Under the pieces are notes generated by a model. It was not told where the DNA came from and made no database searches. It saw nothing but the letters and a program-made list of their open reading frames with translations. 8,781 nt of DNA from Bacillota bacterium (lineage in GTDB: Bacteria > Bacillota > Clostridia > Acetivibrionales > DSM-2933), in NCBI GenBank assembly GCA_030705945.1, contig JAUZPS010000166.1:1-8781 (forward strand). The letters run 5' to 3'. Made by a program: the position numbers and the translations under genes. Positions 1 through 6,734 of the stretch are shown here, piece after piece (within the stretch, counting starts at the first letter, position 1; the number at the start of each line of letters is the position of its first letter).

Positions 1-459
1 GTTAAAAAATCTACGCCTTACATCTATTTCGTTTTCTTCCATTTCACGCTTGTAACGCTCAAAATTCTCCTTTTCCACTCGTTCATGAATAATTTGTTCA
101 CCTACACGCTTTACTACTTTAATTAGTTCAGCTCCGTTTATCGGCTTTAGTAGATATTCTGTGACGCCAATCCTAATAGCCTCCTGAGCGTAACTGAATT
201 CTTCGTGACCGCTAAGTACGATTATCTTGCTTTGCGGCAACTCCTTCTTTACCAAACGACTTAGCTCCAAACCGTCCATAAAAGGCATTCTTATGTCGGT
301 AATAATAATATCAGGTTGTTCAGTTTGAATAAGCGGGTACGCAAGCTCTCCATCCGACGCATCACCACAAAACTTAAAGCCCGCCCCTGACCAATCTATA
401 TTATTTTTAATGCCTTCCCTAACTATAAATTCATCCTCGACTAAAAAAACCTTAAGCAT
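1..459 (-). CDS. YesN-like response regulator, N-terminal receiver part (cut by window edge)
   Basis: The 153 visible codons begin at an ATG (complement of 457-459) preceded by AGAAAGGG (469-476) with nine bases of spacing, and run off the left edge without a stop. The product opens with MLKVFLVEDE and is a CheY-like receiver domain. It has acidic residues E8/D9, the phospho-acceptor D55 in TDIRMP, S83 in LSGHEEF and K105 in LLKPI, which together form the usual phosphorylation site. The charged helical stretch after about residue 118 is typical of the linker in YesN-type regulators, whose AraC-type DNA-binding domain would lie outside the window. Such proteins usually pair with a membrane histidine kinase and control sugar uptake or polysaccharide use; no kinase is visible here. 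Its long leader holds an intrinsic terminator and, farther up, a sigma-I-like promoter. Receiver identity is secure; the AraC-type C-terminus is inferred. Confidence 0.9.
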   Translation of the reverse strand, partial: MLKVFLVEDEFIVREGIKNNIDWSGAGFKFCGDASDGELAYPLIQTEQPDIIITDIRMPFMDGLELSRLVKKELPQSKIIVLSGHEEFSYAQEAIRIGVTEYLLKPINGAELIKVVKRVGEQIIHERVEKENFERYKREMEENEIDVRRRFFN

Positions 460-503
460 ATGTACATACCCTTTCTGAAAACCTTGGATTTTAGAAAAAA
501 TCT

Positions 504-530
504 AAAAAAAGCCCCCTCAAAACAAGGGGG
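504..530 (-). terminator. Intrinsic terminator in the leader of the response-regulator gene
   Basis: Read on the minus strand, a perfect six-base stem CCCCCT/AGGGGG (525-530 with 512-517) closes a seven-base loop and is followed by C and then seven T (504-511). This is a canonical Rho-independent terminator. It lies only about 45 bases before the response-regulator start codon. A second, AT-only inverted repeat (TTTTAGA/TCTAAAA, 489-507) follows it. There is little room for a promoter between the hairpin and the gene, so the hairpin may either end an upstream short transcript or act as an attenuator. Confidence 0.7.
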
Positions 531-551
531 AAAAAATTAGGAGGAAAAGTA

Positions 552-617
552 TTATATCACTTTTTTACTTCTATAATAATTTTGAGTAAATAAAGTGAAA
601 TATATAATAGCAGCCAT
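552..617 (-). CDS. Possible 21-residue peptide ORF upstream of the response regulator
   Basis: An ATG (complement of 615-617) follows a good ribosome-binding sequence GGAGAAGG (627-634) at nine bases and opens 21 codons ending in TAA (552-554). The predicted peptide starts MAAIIYFTLF and ends in a basic stretch RSKKVI, so it is hydrophobic and aromatic at the front and positively charged at the back. It lies between the sigma-I-like promoter at 895-921 and the terminator at 504-530, so it could be the only ORF on a short transcript, or a leader peptide of the response-regulator mRNA. I recognise no family. In DNA this AT-rich, an ORF of this length is expected by chance; only the ribosome-binding site and the position argue for it. 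Its 3' end overlaps a TATAAT (complement of 551-556) that could instead be a -10 box. Confidence 0.22.
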   Translation of the reverse strand: MAAIIYFTLFTQNYYRSKKVI

Positions 618-712
618 TTATTATTTCCTTCTCCATTAGGATGCAAATGGCGCGACTATCGTAAGTACACAAAATTTTGTTTGAAAATTTAATTTTCTTA
701 ATGCAACATAAA

Positions 713-827
713 CATAGATAAATCATAATCAATCTTACATTTAGCAAAGCAACAAAGCAAAATAAGAAACTGTTTTACCAGTATCTTGCGGTAGATAAAT
801 GTAAAAGATTAATTGATTTTTATATAG
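713..827. repeat. Palindromic repeat, copy A (degenerate)
   Basis: The right arm (797-827) is nearly the same as the left arm of the complete copy at 6735-6839 read in reverse complement, differing mainly at one base in the TTTTTATATAG end. The left arm (about 713-742) is a diverged inverted copy. Between them AGCAAAATAA (756-765) matches the centre of copy B in the same relative orientation, but the rest of the centre has drifted. Copy A is therefore inverted relative to B and C and appears older. It lies between the sigma-I-like promoter (895-921) and the terminator (504-530), so any transcript from that promoter would contain its fold. No ORF is inside it. Confidence 0.6.
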
Positions 828-894
828 TAAAAGATTTGCTCACTATGTTTTATTATTCACTTAAGAATCCTAATATTCCTTTTCGTATTACTTG

Positions 895-921
895 TTCGGA
901 TTATTATTTTTTTTAAGTCCG
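895..921 (-). promoter_or_regulatory. Sigma-I-like promoter candidate, upstream of small ORF and response regulator
   Basis: On the minus strand CGGACT (916-921) is followed by a 17-base A-rich spacer and then CGAACAA, with CGAA at 895-898. The same arrangement precedes sigI (6568-6595, spacer 18) and the GH127 gene (3933-3959, spacer 17). CGAA fits the CGWA -10 element reported for clostridial SigI promoters. Transcription would start near 888 and head toward the small ORF (617) and the response regulator (459), giving a long leader. The assignment rests on motif matching only. Confidence 0.5.
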
Positions 922-1061
922 TTTTTCAAACAAAAAATTAATGAAAATAATATAAACCTAATCTTAAAAACCCCTTAAGACTTATTCAATTTTCAATTTT
1001 AATTTTATTATGCATGGTTTTTATAATTATGTCTATATGTAAAAGCTTGTAATGAAGAAAT

Positions 1062-1096
1062 TGACCTCTACATATTAAACATATAAGTAGAGGTCA
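1062..1096 (-). terminator. Hairpin downstream of the GH127 gene, twin of the one at 6666-6708
   Basis: TGACCTCTAC (1062-1071) and GTAGAGGTCA (1087-1096) form a perfect ten-base stem around a 15-base loop, about 58 bases after the GH127 stop codon. The same ten-base arms and the same loop length recur at 6670-6704, downstream of the GH43 gene. On the minus strand the stem is followed by ATTTCTTC, a weaker T-tract than in the other copy, so it may be a partial terminator or mainly a 3'-end stabilising stem. Confidence 0.6.
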
Positions 1097-1154
1097 TTAA
1101 ATATAATAGCCCTTTTAATATGGTTATATTCACCAGACAATTTTTTAAGTATCT

Positions 1155-3857
1155 TTATACTGTTTGATTGAATTTTTTTGCAACCATAATAACATCACTC
1201 ATATTAATAACGTTATCACTGTTTACGTCGTACTTTTTGTCATAATTACCATCTGGGAATACTGCGTTGAAATGGACGGCAAGCAGTATTACATCAGCCA
1301 TATTAATGACCTTATCTCCATTAATATCCTCCTTAACTCCTATAGGTGTAGGAGTATTAGTCGGAGTATTAGTAGATGTAGGTGCTTTAGTAGGTGTAGG
1401 AGTAGGTGTGGCTTGATTTGGATCCTTTAAAATATAAAGGGTTCCGAATACTCCTCCAACAATGCTTGATCCCCTATTAGCAAATTTAACGGTTACTTTT
1501 GATTTTCCAGTAAGCCATGCGGAAGGAATCTGGTACTTTACTTCATAAAATCCAGTCGGATTTTGAGTCTGAATTGTTTCTTCCTTTAGTAACTGACCGT
1601 CTATATAGATATTAAAGGTTCTTCCCGAATCACCACTATAATATTTGGCTACAAGGTAATTTGTTATTGAAGGAATAACAGCCATATCATAGCTGAACCA
1701 ACCAGAGCCTGTAACTGAACTTGCCACGCCGTTTGAGGAATTTACATTCGCATGACGGTACATAAGACCATTGAAGCTTCCTCCCATAGAATTACCCTGC
1801 AGATTGTGCAGTAGTTCATACTGATCATTTGTAATCTGAACAGAATCTATTGTTGCTGCAGCCCTTGCTTCAGCTTCTTGTTTTGCCTTAAGATAAGCAT
1901 CTAATGTTGCAGCATCCATCTTCATGAGTGTAAAGTAAATACCGTATCTTTCTTTATATCTTTGATAGTGAGGAGTGAACTTTAAATTGTTATCTTCATC
2001 CGTATTTTTTAAAGTGAACTCCACTTTGCCCGGCGTCTGGACCAGATTGTTTTTAATATTGCTGACCCACGCATTGACATTATCGGCATTTATAAGAATG
2101 TAATCCTTGATTGTTACATTTTTGGTTGCAATTGTAACACTAGCTCCATGAGAAGCTGTAGTCATACTGGCTGTTCCAAGGCCTGCGCTTAAAACAACCG
2201 GACCATATGTAAATGCTACACATTCCTGTTTATCGGTAAGACGTGATACCTGCGCTTCCATAGGTAAATTTAATTCAACCTTATCTCCTGCCTGCCAAAC
2301 TCTATTTACACTGATGTAGCCGTTTACCTTTGAAGCGTTGACTGCTGCGCCATTTATCGTGACGCTAATATTCTGACCTGCTGCAATCCATGCGGGAGAT
2401 CTGAATTTTAAATTAACTGCTGTAGTAGGAGCTGAGTTAATGGTAAATGTTACCTTGCTTGAATCTGGCACACTGGCTGTCTGAGTCATCGAAAAGCCTT
2501 TTTCACTCCAGTTCAAAGTTGAGCTTAAATACATATTTACATATAAATCAGTACTATTATGGAAATAAAGACTGTCATTCAATTTTGTGAAGTTTTCCAT
2601 TCCAGTTCCGGTACAGCACCAGAAGTTATTTGTATCTGAACTGAAAGTCTTGAAATATCCAGTCGCCATTGGTTGAAAGTATGTTGTCATTCCAGTTTCG
2701 GGATTTTGAGAAGCCAAAATTGCATTTATATATGTTTTTTCATAATAATCTGCGTATTTAACGTCTCCGGTAACCTTAAACAGTTCTCTTGAAAGCTTAA
2801 GCATGTTATATGTATTGCATGTTTCATTGTTAACGTTATCCGCAGTGGCATAAAGTTTGCCTGGATCCCTGAAATGCTCGTCTTCACTGTTACCACCTGT
2901 TACATATGTATGGTCTCTCAAAACGATTGTAAAGAACTGCTGCGCAGCAGTCAAATATGAGCTTTCAGAACTTCCCAACGTACGGTAGCGGTTTAATGCG
3001 CCTATAAATTTTGGAATAGTAGTATTGGCGTGTCTTCCCGGCAAGTTGTTAGTTCCAGCCGCTATGGTATTAAATAATGTAGTTTCATCAAAAATATGCG
3101 CTGCCGTTAAATGGTTGTTGTTGTTTGAGAGTTTGTACAATTCATATAGGCAGTCATTCATTCCTCCGTACTCAACTCCTAATACTCTTGAGCGAGTTGC
3201 GCTGTCCCATTTTGATGCTCTATTATATATCCAGTCACCCAATTTTTTAGCAATATTTAATGCTTTCGTATTTCCTTCGTAGTTATAAACATCTAAAAGC
3301 CCTGACATAATCTTGTGCATTGTATACCATGGCACCCAGCTGGAACCTGTTGCTTTTCCTTCAATAACATCAAAATGTGTTTCAGGAGTTGCAAATAGAT
3401 ACCCATTACTGAATTTATTCTGACAAGCTTCCAGTTCACTAATGATATAATCGGTCTTGTTTCTTAATTCTGCGTTCAATGTTGCATCACTTTTGGTGTT
3501 TTTACAAGCCTTTGCAATAGCTGACATGTAATGTCCCAATGTATGGCCTTGAATCATGGATGTTTCCCAGCCGCCATACTTGTCTGCCTTTTTTGACAAA
3601 CCTGAAACCTCTCTGAATCCGGCTAACAACCGGTCTGCGTTAAGCGTTCTCAGGTATGCGATTTCTTTGTTGAATGCATTCACATAATACGGATCAGTTA
3701 TTTTTACCTGCTCCATGTCAAATTCCTGCAAAAGTTCCACGCTGCTTGCAGCTGAAACTTTGGCAGGAGCTGGCACTGTGAGAGTTACTGACAAAGTTGT
3801 TATACCTGCCAATAACACACAAATTGATTTTTTTATTAGCTTACACTTCTTTAGCAT
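1155..3857 (-). CDS. Cellulosomal GH127/GH146 beta-L-arabinofuranosidase with dockerin
   Basis: This secreted enzyme of 900 residues likely removes beta-L-arabinofuranosyl residues from plant polymers or glycoproteins. A signal peptide (about 1-37, basic start, hydrophobic core, cleavage near VSA-AS) precedes a DUF1680-type GH127/GH146 catalytic region (about 40-650). The family's metal-thiolate site is visible: E345 and C347 in NNETC, and C414-C415 in FWCCTG. E327 in EDEHF is the likely acid/base. A beta-rich accessory domain (about 668-812) resembles the C-terminal substrate-binding regions of GH146 enzymes. A Pro/Thr linker (816-838) leads to a complete type I dockerin (842-900). Its two calcium loops are D844/N846/D848/N852/D855 and D877/N879/D881/N885/D888, so the protein should dock on a scaffoldin. 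GGAGGGG (3862-3868) supports the start. The gene lies 176 bases after rsgI and has its own sigma-I-like promoter. GH127 versus GH146 is not settled. Confidence 0.95.
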   Translation of the reverse strand: MLKKCKLIKKSICVLLAGITTLSVTLTVPAPAKVSAASSVELLQEFDMEQVKITDPYYVNAFNKEIAYLRTLNADRLLAGFREVSGLSKKADKYGGWETSMIQGHTLGHYMSAIAKACKNTKSDATLNAELRNKTDYIISELEACQNKFSNGYLFATPETHFDVIEGKATGSSWVPWYTMHKIMSGLLDVYNYEGNTKALNIAKKLGDWIYNRASKWDSATRSRVLGVEYGGMNDCLYELYKLSNNNNHLTAAHIFDETTLFNTIAAGTNNLPGRHANTTIPKFIGALNRYRTLGSSESSYLTAAQQFFTIVLRDHTYVTGGNSEDEHFRDPGKLYATADNVNNETCNTYNMLKLSRELFKVTGDVKYADYYEKTYINAILASQNPETGMTTYFQPMATGYFKTFSSDTNNFWCCTGTGMENFTKLNDSLYFHNSTDLYVNMYLSSTLNWSEKGFSMTQTASVPDSSKVTFTINSAPTTAVNLKFRSPAWIAAGQNISVTINGAAVNASKVNGYISVNRVWQAGDKVELNLPMEAQVSRLTDKQECVAFTYGPVVLSAGLGTASMTTASHGASVTIATKNVTIKDYILINADNVNAWVSNIKNNLVQTPGKVEFTLKNTDEDNNLKFTPHYQRYKERYGIYFTLMKMDAATLDAYLKAKQEAEARAAATIDSVQITNDQYELLHNLQGNSMGGSFNGLMYRHANVNSSNGVASSVTGSGWFSYDMAVIPSITNYLVAKYYSGDSGRTFNIYIDGQLLKEETIQTQNPTGFYEVKYQIPSAWLTGKSKVTVKFANRGSSIVGGVFGTLYILKDPNQATPTPTPTKAPTSTNTPTNTPTPIGVKEDINGDKVINMADVILLAVHFNAVFPDGNYDKKYDVNSDNVINMSDVIMVAKKFNQTV

Positions 3858-3932
3858 ATTACCCCTCCAATTTCTTAATATGTTTTCTAGTAATTACATA
3901 AATTACATTATAGATACCCTTATATAAGTTAA

Positions 3933-3959
3933 TTCGAATTGTAACTTTATTTAAGTCCC
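3933..3959 (-). promoter_or_regulatory. Sigma-I-like promoter candidate for the GH127 gene
   Basis: On the minus strand GGGACT (3954-3959) is separated by 17 bases, beginning TAAATAAA, from CGAA (3933-3936). This matches the element upstream of sigI and the one at 895-921. Transcription would begin near 3926, giving a leader of about 70 bases before the start at 3857. The rest of the 176-base gap is AT-rich and I see no strong terminator between rsgI and this point, so read-through from rsgI is also possible. A TATAAT (complement of 3907-3912) could be a sigma-A -10 box but has no convincing -35 partner. Confidence 0.55.
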
Positions 3960-4033
3960 TTATTTGATAATTAATTTATAAAAATAAATATAAACATGCC
4001 ATATAATGATAATTTTTTAACTTTTCTTACCTT

Positions 4034-5479
4034 TTACTTTTGTTTAATTTCAGTAAAAGTAGCGTCTTTCTTCTGAAGATCTGTCTTAATTTCGTCGATC
4101 TGAAGATAAAATTCCGAATGTCTTAGGTATCTAGATGGATAATTAAATGACTGAAAAGAAACTAAGTTCTTATCCGCTAAGCCAGGTACTTTTCTAAAGG
4201 TTCCACATTCTTTAAAGTCTACAGAACCATCATTTTTTTTAAGATAAATTTTAAAATTATCGTGTACAAGGTAATATCCTGGATAATTTTTCGACTCTAA
4301 TGAAATACAATTAGAGTCAGCAAGACCTTGAACTATTTTGAATATAGCGTCATCTGAACGAGCTGTTTCTTTTGAAATAAGACCTCTAAAAGATTTGTGC
4401 TGTATGAAATGTCCATGGTAATTATACGCTTCAAGTTTTACAAACTGTGAATCTATCTTTTTAGCAATTGATGACGGTATTGCCGATGAAACATTTGATT
4501 TTGAACTGTCATCTTTTGCTAGCCAATAATTTGAATTATCATACTTGATAGAAGGTGTAGATTGACCAATTTGCGAAGGAACTTCAGAATTTAAAGGCGA
4601 ATTTGTTGATGTTGGTTCACTCTCAGTATTCATTGTTTGCTTTGAATTTTTATTCAAACCTTCCATCAAACTGCTGCCATATTCTTTTTTAAAGTTTATT
4701 AAATCTTTCAGTAATTCATTAACCTTCATACTTTTTGCTTCTTCAATTGAAAATTCGCTTATTAAATTTTTATAGCTGTTATACAAAACATATCTTCCAG
4801 TAGAAATTCCCTCGCTCTTGGCGCCTTTTCTTTCATATAAATTTGTTTGAATAAGAAATACATTTACCTTGCCATTTTCTTTATCTTGTATATTATTTTT
4901 TAATAAGTCGATCAAGTTATCAAGTTTTTTCTTTTCAGTTTGATATTCTTTATCAGATTCACTATTTTTATTGTTCAAAGTACTCGACACCAATATGCAG
5001 TCATTACTTGCGCTACTTATAATTTTATTCTTTTTTAACTCTCCTAGTATTATATTCATAGCTTGAGAAATACTAATACTGCTAAGCTTTAATTTTTTAA
5101 CAAGAATTTTCGCGTCCTCATTTAATGGTACCAATCTTAAAACATTGCCCTTATCATCAATTTCTATCTCCAAACTTGGATTAATGTCTATATCGACATA
5201 AGCAAATACTTTGGACTGAAAATAATCATTTTTCATATTATTTAAGACATTTAAGTTTGAAATACAAGCTATAAAAGTGAAAAAAACAAATAAACATGCT
5301 GCGGCTAAACCTAGCTTTATGAAAGCTGAGCTTTTTTTGATAATATCTTTTTCTGTAAACTCAACTTCTTGTCCTATGTAAATTGTAGGACTTCTCTTAA
5401 TAAAAAAACTTTGAAAATCATTGGTAGTCACTATTGCTTTGTCTTTTGTTAAGTTTATTACCATACCATAAAATTCCAT
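4034..5479 (-). CDS. rsgI: RsgI-type membrane anti-sigma factor with CBM42 sensor domain
   Basis: The 481-residue protein should hold SigI inactive at the membrane until its outer domain binds polysaccharide. Residues 1-50 form the cytoplasmic RsgI N-terminal sigma-binding domain (MEFYGMVINL...). One membrane span follows (about 53-75), then a periplasmic-type RsgI domain with the family motif DIDINPSLEIEID (96-108). The N100-P101 bond matches the reported RsgI self-cleavage site. A Ser/Thr/Pro-rich spacer (about 279-335) leads to a CBM42/AbfB beta-trefoil (about 342-479) with three repeats headed AYNYHGHFIQH, SKNYPGYYLVH and SFNYPSRYLRH. CBM42 binds arabinofuranosyl side chains, so the expected signal is arabinan or arabinoxylan. 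C. thermocellum RsgI5 also carries a CBM42. The middle trefoil repeat reads ECGTF (424-428) where the last has DATF (472-475) and the first DAIF (377-380), so its ligand Asp may be lost. The start has a strong GGGGGG (5488-5493). It lies 234 bases downstream of sigI. Confidence 0.93.
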   Translation of the reverse strand: MEFYGMVINLTKDKAIVTTNDFQSFFIKRSPTIYIGQEVEFTEKDIIKKSSAFIKLGLAAACLFVFFTFIACISNLNVLNNMKNDYFQSKVFAYVDIDINPSLEIEIDDKGNVLRLVPLNEDAKILVKKLKLSSISISQAMNIILGELKKNKIISSASNDCILVSSTLNNKNSESDKEYQTEKKKLDNLIDLLKNNIQDKENGKVNVFLIQTNLYERKGAKSEGISTGRYVLYNSYKNLISEFSIEEAKSMKVNELLKDLINFKKEYGSSLMEGLNKNSKQTMNTESEPTSTNSPLNSEVPSQIGQSTPSIKYDNSNYWLAKDDSSKSNVSSAIPSSIAKKIDSQFVKLEAYNYHGHFIQHKSFRGLISKETARSDDAIFKIVQGLADSNCISLESKNYPGYYLVHDNFKIYLKKNDGSVDFKECGTFRKVPGLADKNLVSFQSFNYPSRYLRHSEFYLQIDEIKTDLQKKDATFTEIKQK

Positions 5480-5713
5480 CTATAAATCCCCCCAAGTTAT
5501 GTGGATCTTTTATAAATTTGCAGATCATAGCTTTATCCCTCGAAAAATTATTAGCTATTAAAAGTGCAAAACATTAAATACGAATGTTTAACTGCATTTG
5601 CTAACGAAAAGTCTTTTTCACCTCTTTTTCCACGACTTATATATTAAGGTCTATGTTTCGTGATTTTACAAGTTAATGTAAAATGATTATCACAAAACAA
5701 ACAAGTTCATTCA
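5480..5713 (-). other. Long sigI-rsgI intergenic gap
   Basis: These 234 bases separate the sigI stop from the rsgI start. They contain an AT-rich inverted repeat ATTTTACA/TGTAAAAT (5663-5684) about 30 bases after sigI, a motif shared with the GH43 leader (5588-5619), and the rsgI ribosome-binding site. I see no ORF longer than about 20 codons with a good ribosome-binding site, no T-tracted terminator and no copy of the sigma-I-like promoter. A separate promoter for rsgI is possible but not demonstrable from the sequence. Confidence 0.6.
5588..5619 (-). promoter_or_regulatory. Regulatory motif candidate shared by rsgI and GH43 leaders (rsgI copy)
   Basis: Read on the minus strand, GAAAAAGA, then a TTTT-containing segment, then AAATGCAGTTAA occurs here, and again at 8706-8735 upstream of the GH43 gene. 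The outer blocks are identical (8 and 12 bases) while the middle differs by substitutions and two bases of length. It lies roughly 110-140 bases before rsgI. It could be a promoter or an operator for a shared regulator; no consensus I know fits it. Confidence 0.35.
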
Positions 5714-6448
5714 TTAAATTATTTGGTTCAAATATGATTTGAAATTTTCATAATTATTACCGTAAATTATACAAATACATAATATAAATTTTCTGTTCCT
5801 TTCAATAGTTTTTGGATTAACATCTATAATTTTAGTGAGGTCTTTCATGGGGAAATATTTTTTCGTCATTATCTTATCGTAGGCTCTCTTATTCTTAACT
5901 ATACTTTTAGCTATTCTTAAACACATGTATTTTGAATCTTTGTGCTTGGGCATATAATAAGGCAACTCATTAATATGTAGGCCAAAGTCTTCTAAATCTT
6001 TAGAAAATTCTTTTAATTCATGAATAAGTTCATACCTATAAAATTCTATATCAATTGCATGCATATTTAATTTTTCTTCAAGTTCACTGTTACTTTTGAT
6101 ATTAAAACTTGAAAAAGGTATTTCGCAGTTACTTTTATTTATCTGTCTAGAATAGTCTATCAATCTTCTTCTAACTACTAATTGCGCAAAATTTAAAAAA
6201 CTTATATTCTTACTACTATCAAACTTTTCTATTGCCTCGTCAAAAGCTATAAGACCAATACTATATTCATCTTTATTTTTAATATCTACTAACTTAGTAG
6301 AATGAAATCGTGAAATAATTCTTAAAATAAATGGAATATAATCTTTAATGAATTTTTCTTTTAATTGTTTATCCCCATCCTTGATTCTTCGGACAATGCG
6401 AGTGGCTGATTCGTTGGTATTTTCAAGTTTAGTTGAGACAAATAGCAT
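5714..6448 (-). CDS. sigI: SigI-family alternative RNA polymerase sigma factor
   Basis: This 244-residue sigma factor is the expected partner of the RsgI encoded just downstream. Residues about 31-101 form the sigma-70 region 2 (YIPFILRIISRF, then EYSIGLIAFDEAIEKFD and FLNFAQLVVRRRLIDYSRQ), which binds core polymerase and the -10 element. The C-terminal SigI domain (about 130-240) ends in a helix-turn-helix (about 198-222) with the family signature FPMKDLTKIIDVNPKTIERNRKF, which would contact the -35 element. The length is typical of the family. The start is supported by GAGGG six bases upstream; another ATG 23 bases earlier is in a different frame. Upstream lies a sigma-I-like promoter motif, which implies autoregulation, as in characterised sigI-rsgI operons. 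Clostridia often carry several paralogues, so a numbered name cannot be assigned. Confidence 0.94.
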   Translation of the reverse strand: MLFVSTKLENTNESATRIVRRIKDGDKQLKEKFIKDYIPFILRIISRFHSTKLVDIKNKDEYSIGLIAFDEAIEKFDSSKNISFLNFAQLVVRRRLIDYSRQINKSNCEIPFSSFNIKSNSELEEKLNMHAIDIEFYRYELIHELKEFSKDLEDFGLHINELPYYMPKHKDSKYMCLRIAKSIVKNKRAYDKIMTKKYFPMKDLTKIIDVNPKTIERNRKFILCICIIYGNNYENFKSYLNQII

Positions 6449-6528
6449 ATTTTTCCCTCAATACTCTTCATATGGATTTTCCTAACGCTGTTTAAAATTC
6501 AAAAAAATTTTCATACTCCATTAATCTC

Positions 6529-6564
6529 TATAGTTACAGAACTATAAATATCTAACCATTAGAT
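6529..6564. promoter_or_regulatory. Two small tandem inverted repeats in the sigI leader
   Basis: TATAGTT/AACTATA (6529-6535, 6540-6546; loop 4) and ATCTAA/TTAGAT (6550-6555, 6559-6564; loop 3) sit next to each other directly downstream of the proposed sigI promoter. They could be operator half-sites or leader hairpins. Short AT-rich palindromes also arise by chance in this DNA. Confidence 0.25.
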
Positions 6565-6567
6565 TTG

Positions 6568-6595
6568 TTCGATAATAATAGTCTTTTTTAGTCCG
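6568..6595 (-). promoter_or_regulatory. Sigma-I-like promoter candidate for sigI (autoregulation)
   Basis: On the minus strand CGGACT (6590-6595) is followed by an A-tract and an 18-base spacer to CGAACAA (CGAA at 6568-6571). The match to the element at 895-921 extends beyond the core on both sides (A-tract after CGGACT, CAA after CGAA). Transcription would start near 6561, leaving a leader of about 113 bases before sigI. Autoregulation of sigI by its own product is the rule in the studied cases. Confidence 0.6.
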
Positions 6596-6661
6596 GAATT
6601 GTAAAGTAAATTTGGATTTTTATTAAAAATACTTGACTTTTTATGATTTTATAAAAATTAA

Positions 6662-6708
6662 TAAAAAAATGACCTCTACATGTTATACATTAAAGTAGAG
6701 GTCATTTT
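6662..6708 (-). terminator. Intrinsic terminator of the GH43 transcript
   Basis: AAAATGACCTCTAC (6666-6679) and its exact complement at 6695-6708 form a 14-base stem. Within the loop ATGT/ACAT (6680-6690) can pair further. On the minus strand the stem runs into seven T, so this is a strong Rho-independent terminator about 160 bases after the GH43 stop, with the palindromic repeat in between. It separates GH43 transcription from sigI. The core arms are identical to the hairpin after the GH127 gene. Confidence 0.8.
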
Positions 6709-6734
6709 AATAATCCATATTTATTTTTTATTAA

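Noticed and set aside
970..978. Plus-strand ACCCCTTAA resembling a CCCC-type SigI -35
   Set aside because: No CGWA follows at the expected distance and no plus-strand gene lies downstream.
1164..1430. Plus-strand ORF opposite the GH127 dockerin and linker
   Set aside because: It is the antisense shadow of the Pro/Thr linker and dockerin, rich in repeats such as SRSISRC, with no ribosome-binding site or domain.
3025..3282. Plus-strand ORF inside the GH127 gene
   Set aside because: It lies wholly antisense to a well-supported catalytic domain and has no recognisable protein features.
3907..3912. TATAAT as a sigma-A -10 box for the GH127 gene
   Set aside because: No acceptable -35 hexamer 16-18 bases upstream and no extended -10; TATAAT is frequent in DNA this AT-rich. 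Kept only as an alternative to the sigma-I-like promoter.
5663..5684. Inverted repeat after sigI as an intrinsic terminator
   Set aside because: The stem is almost all A-T and no T-tract follows on the minus strand, so efficient termination is unlikely.
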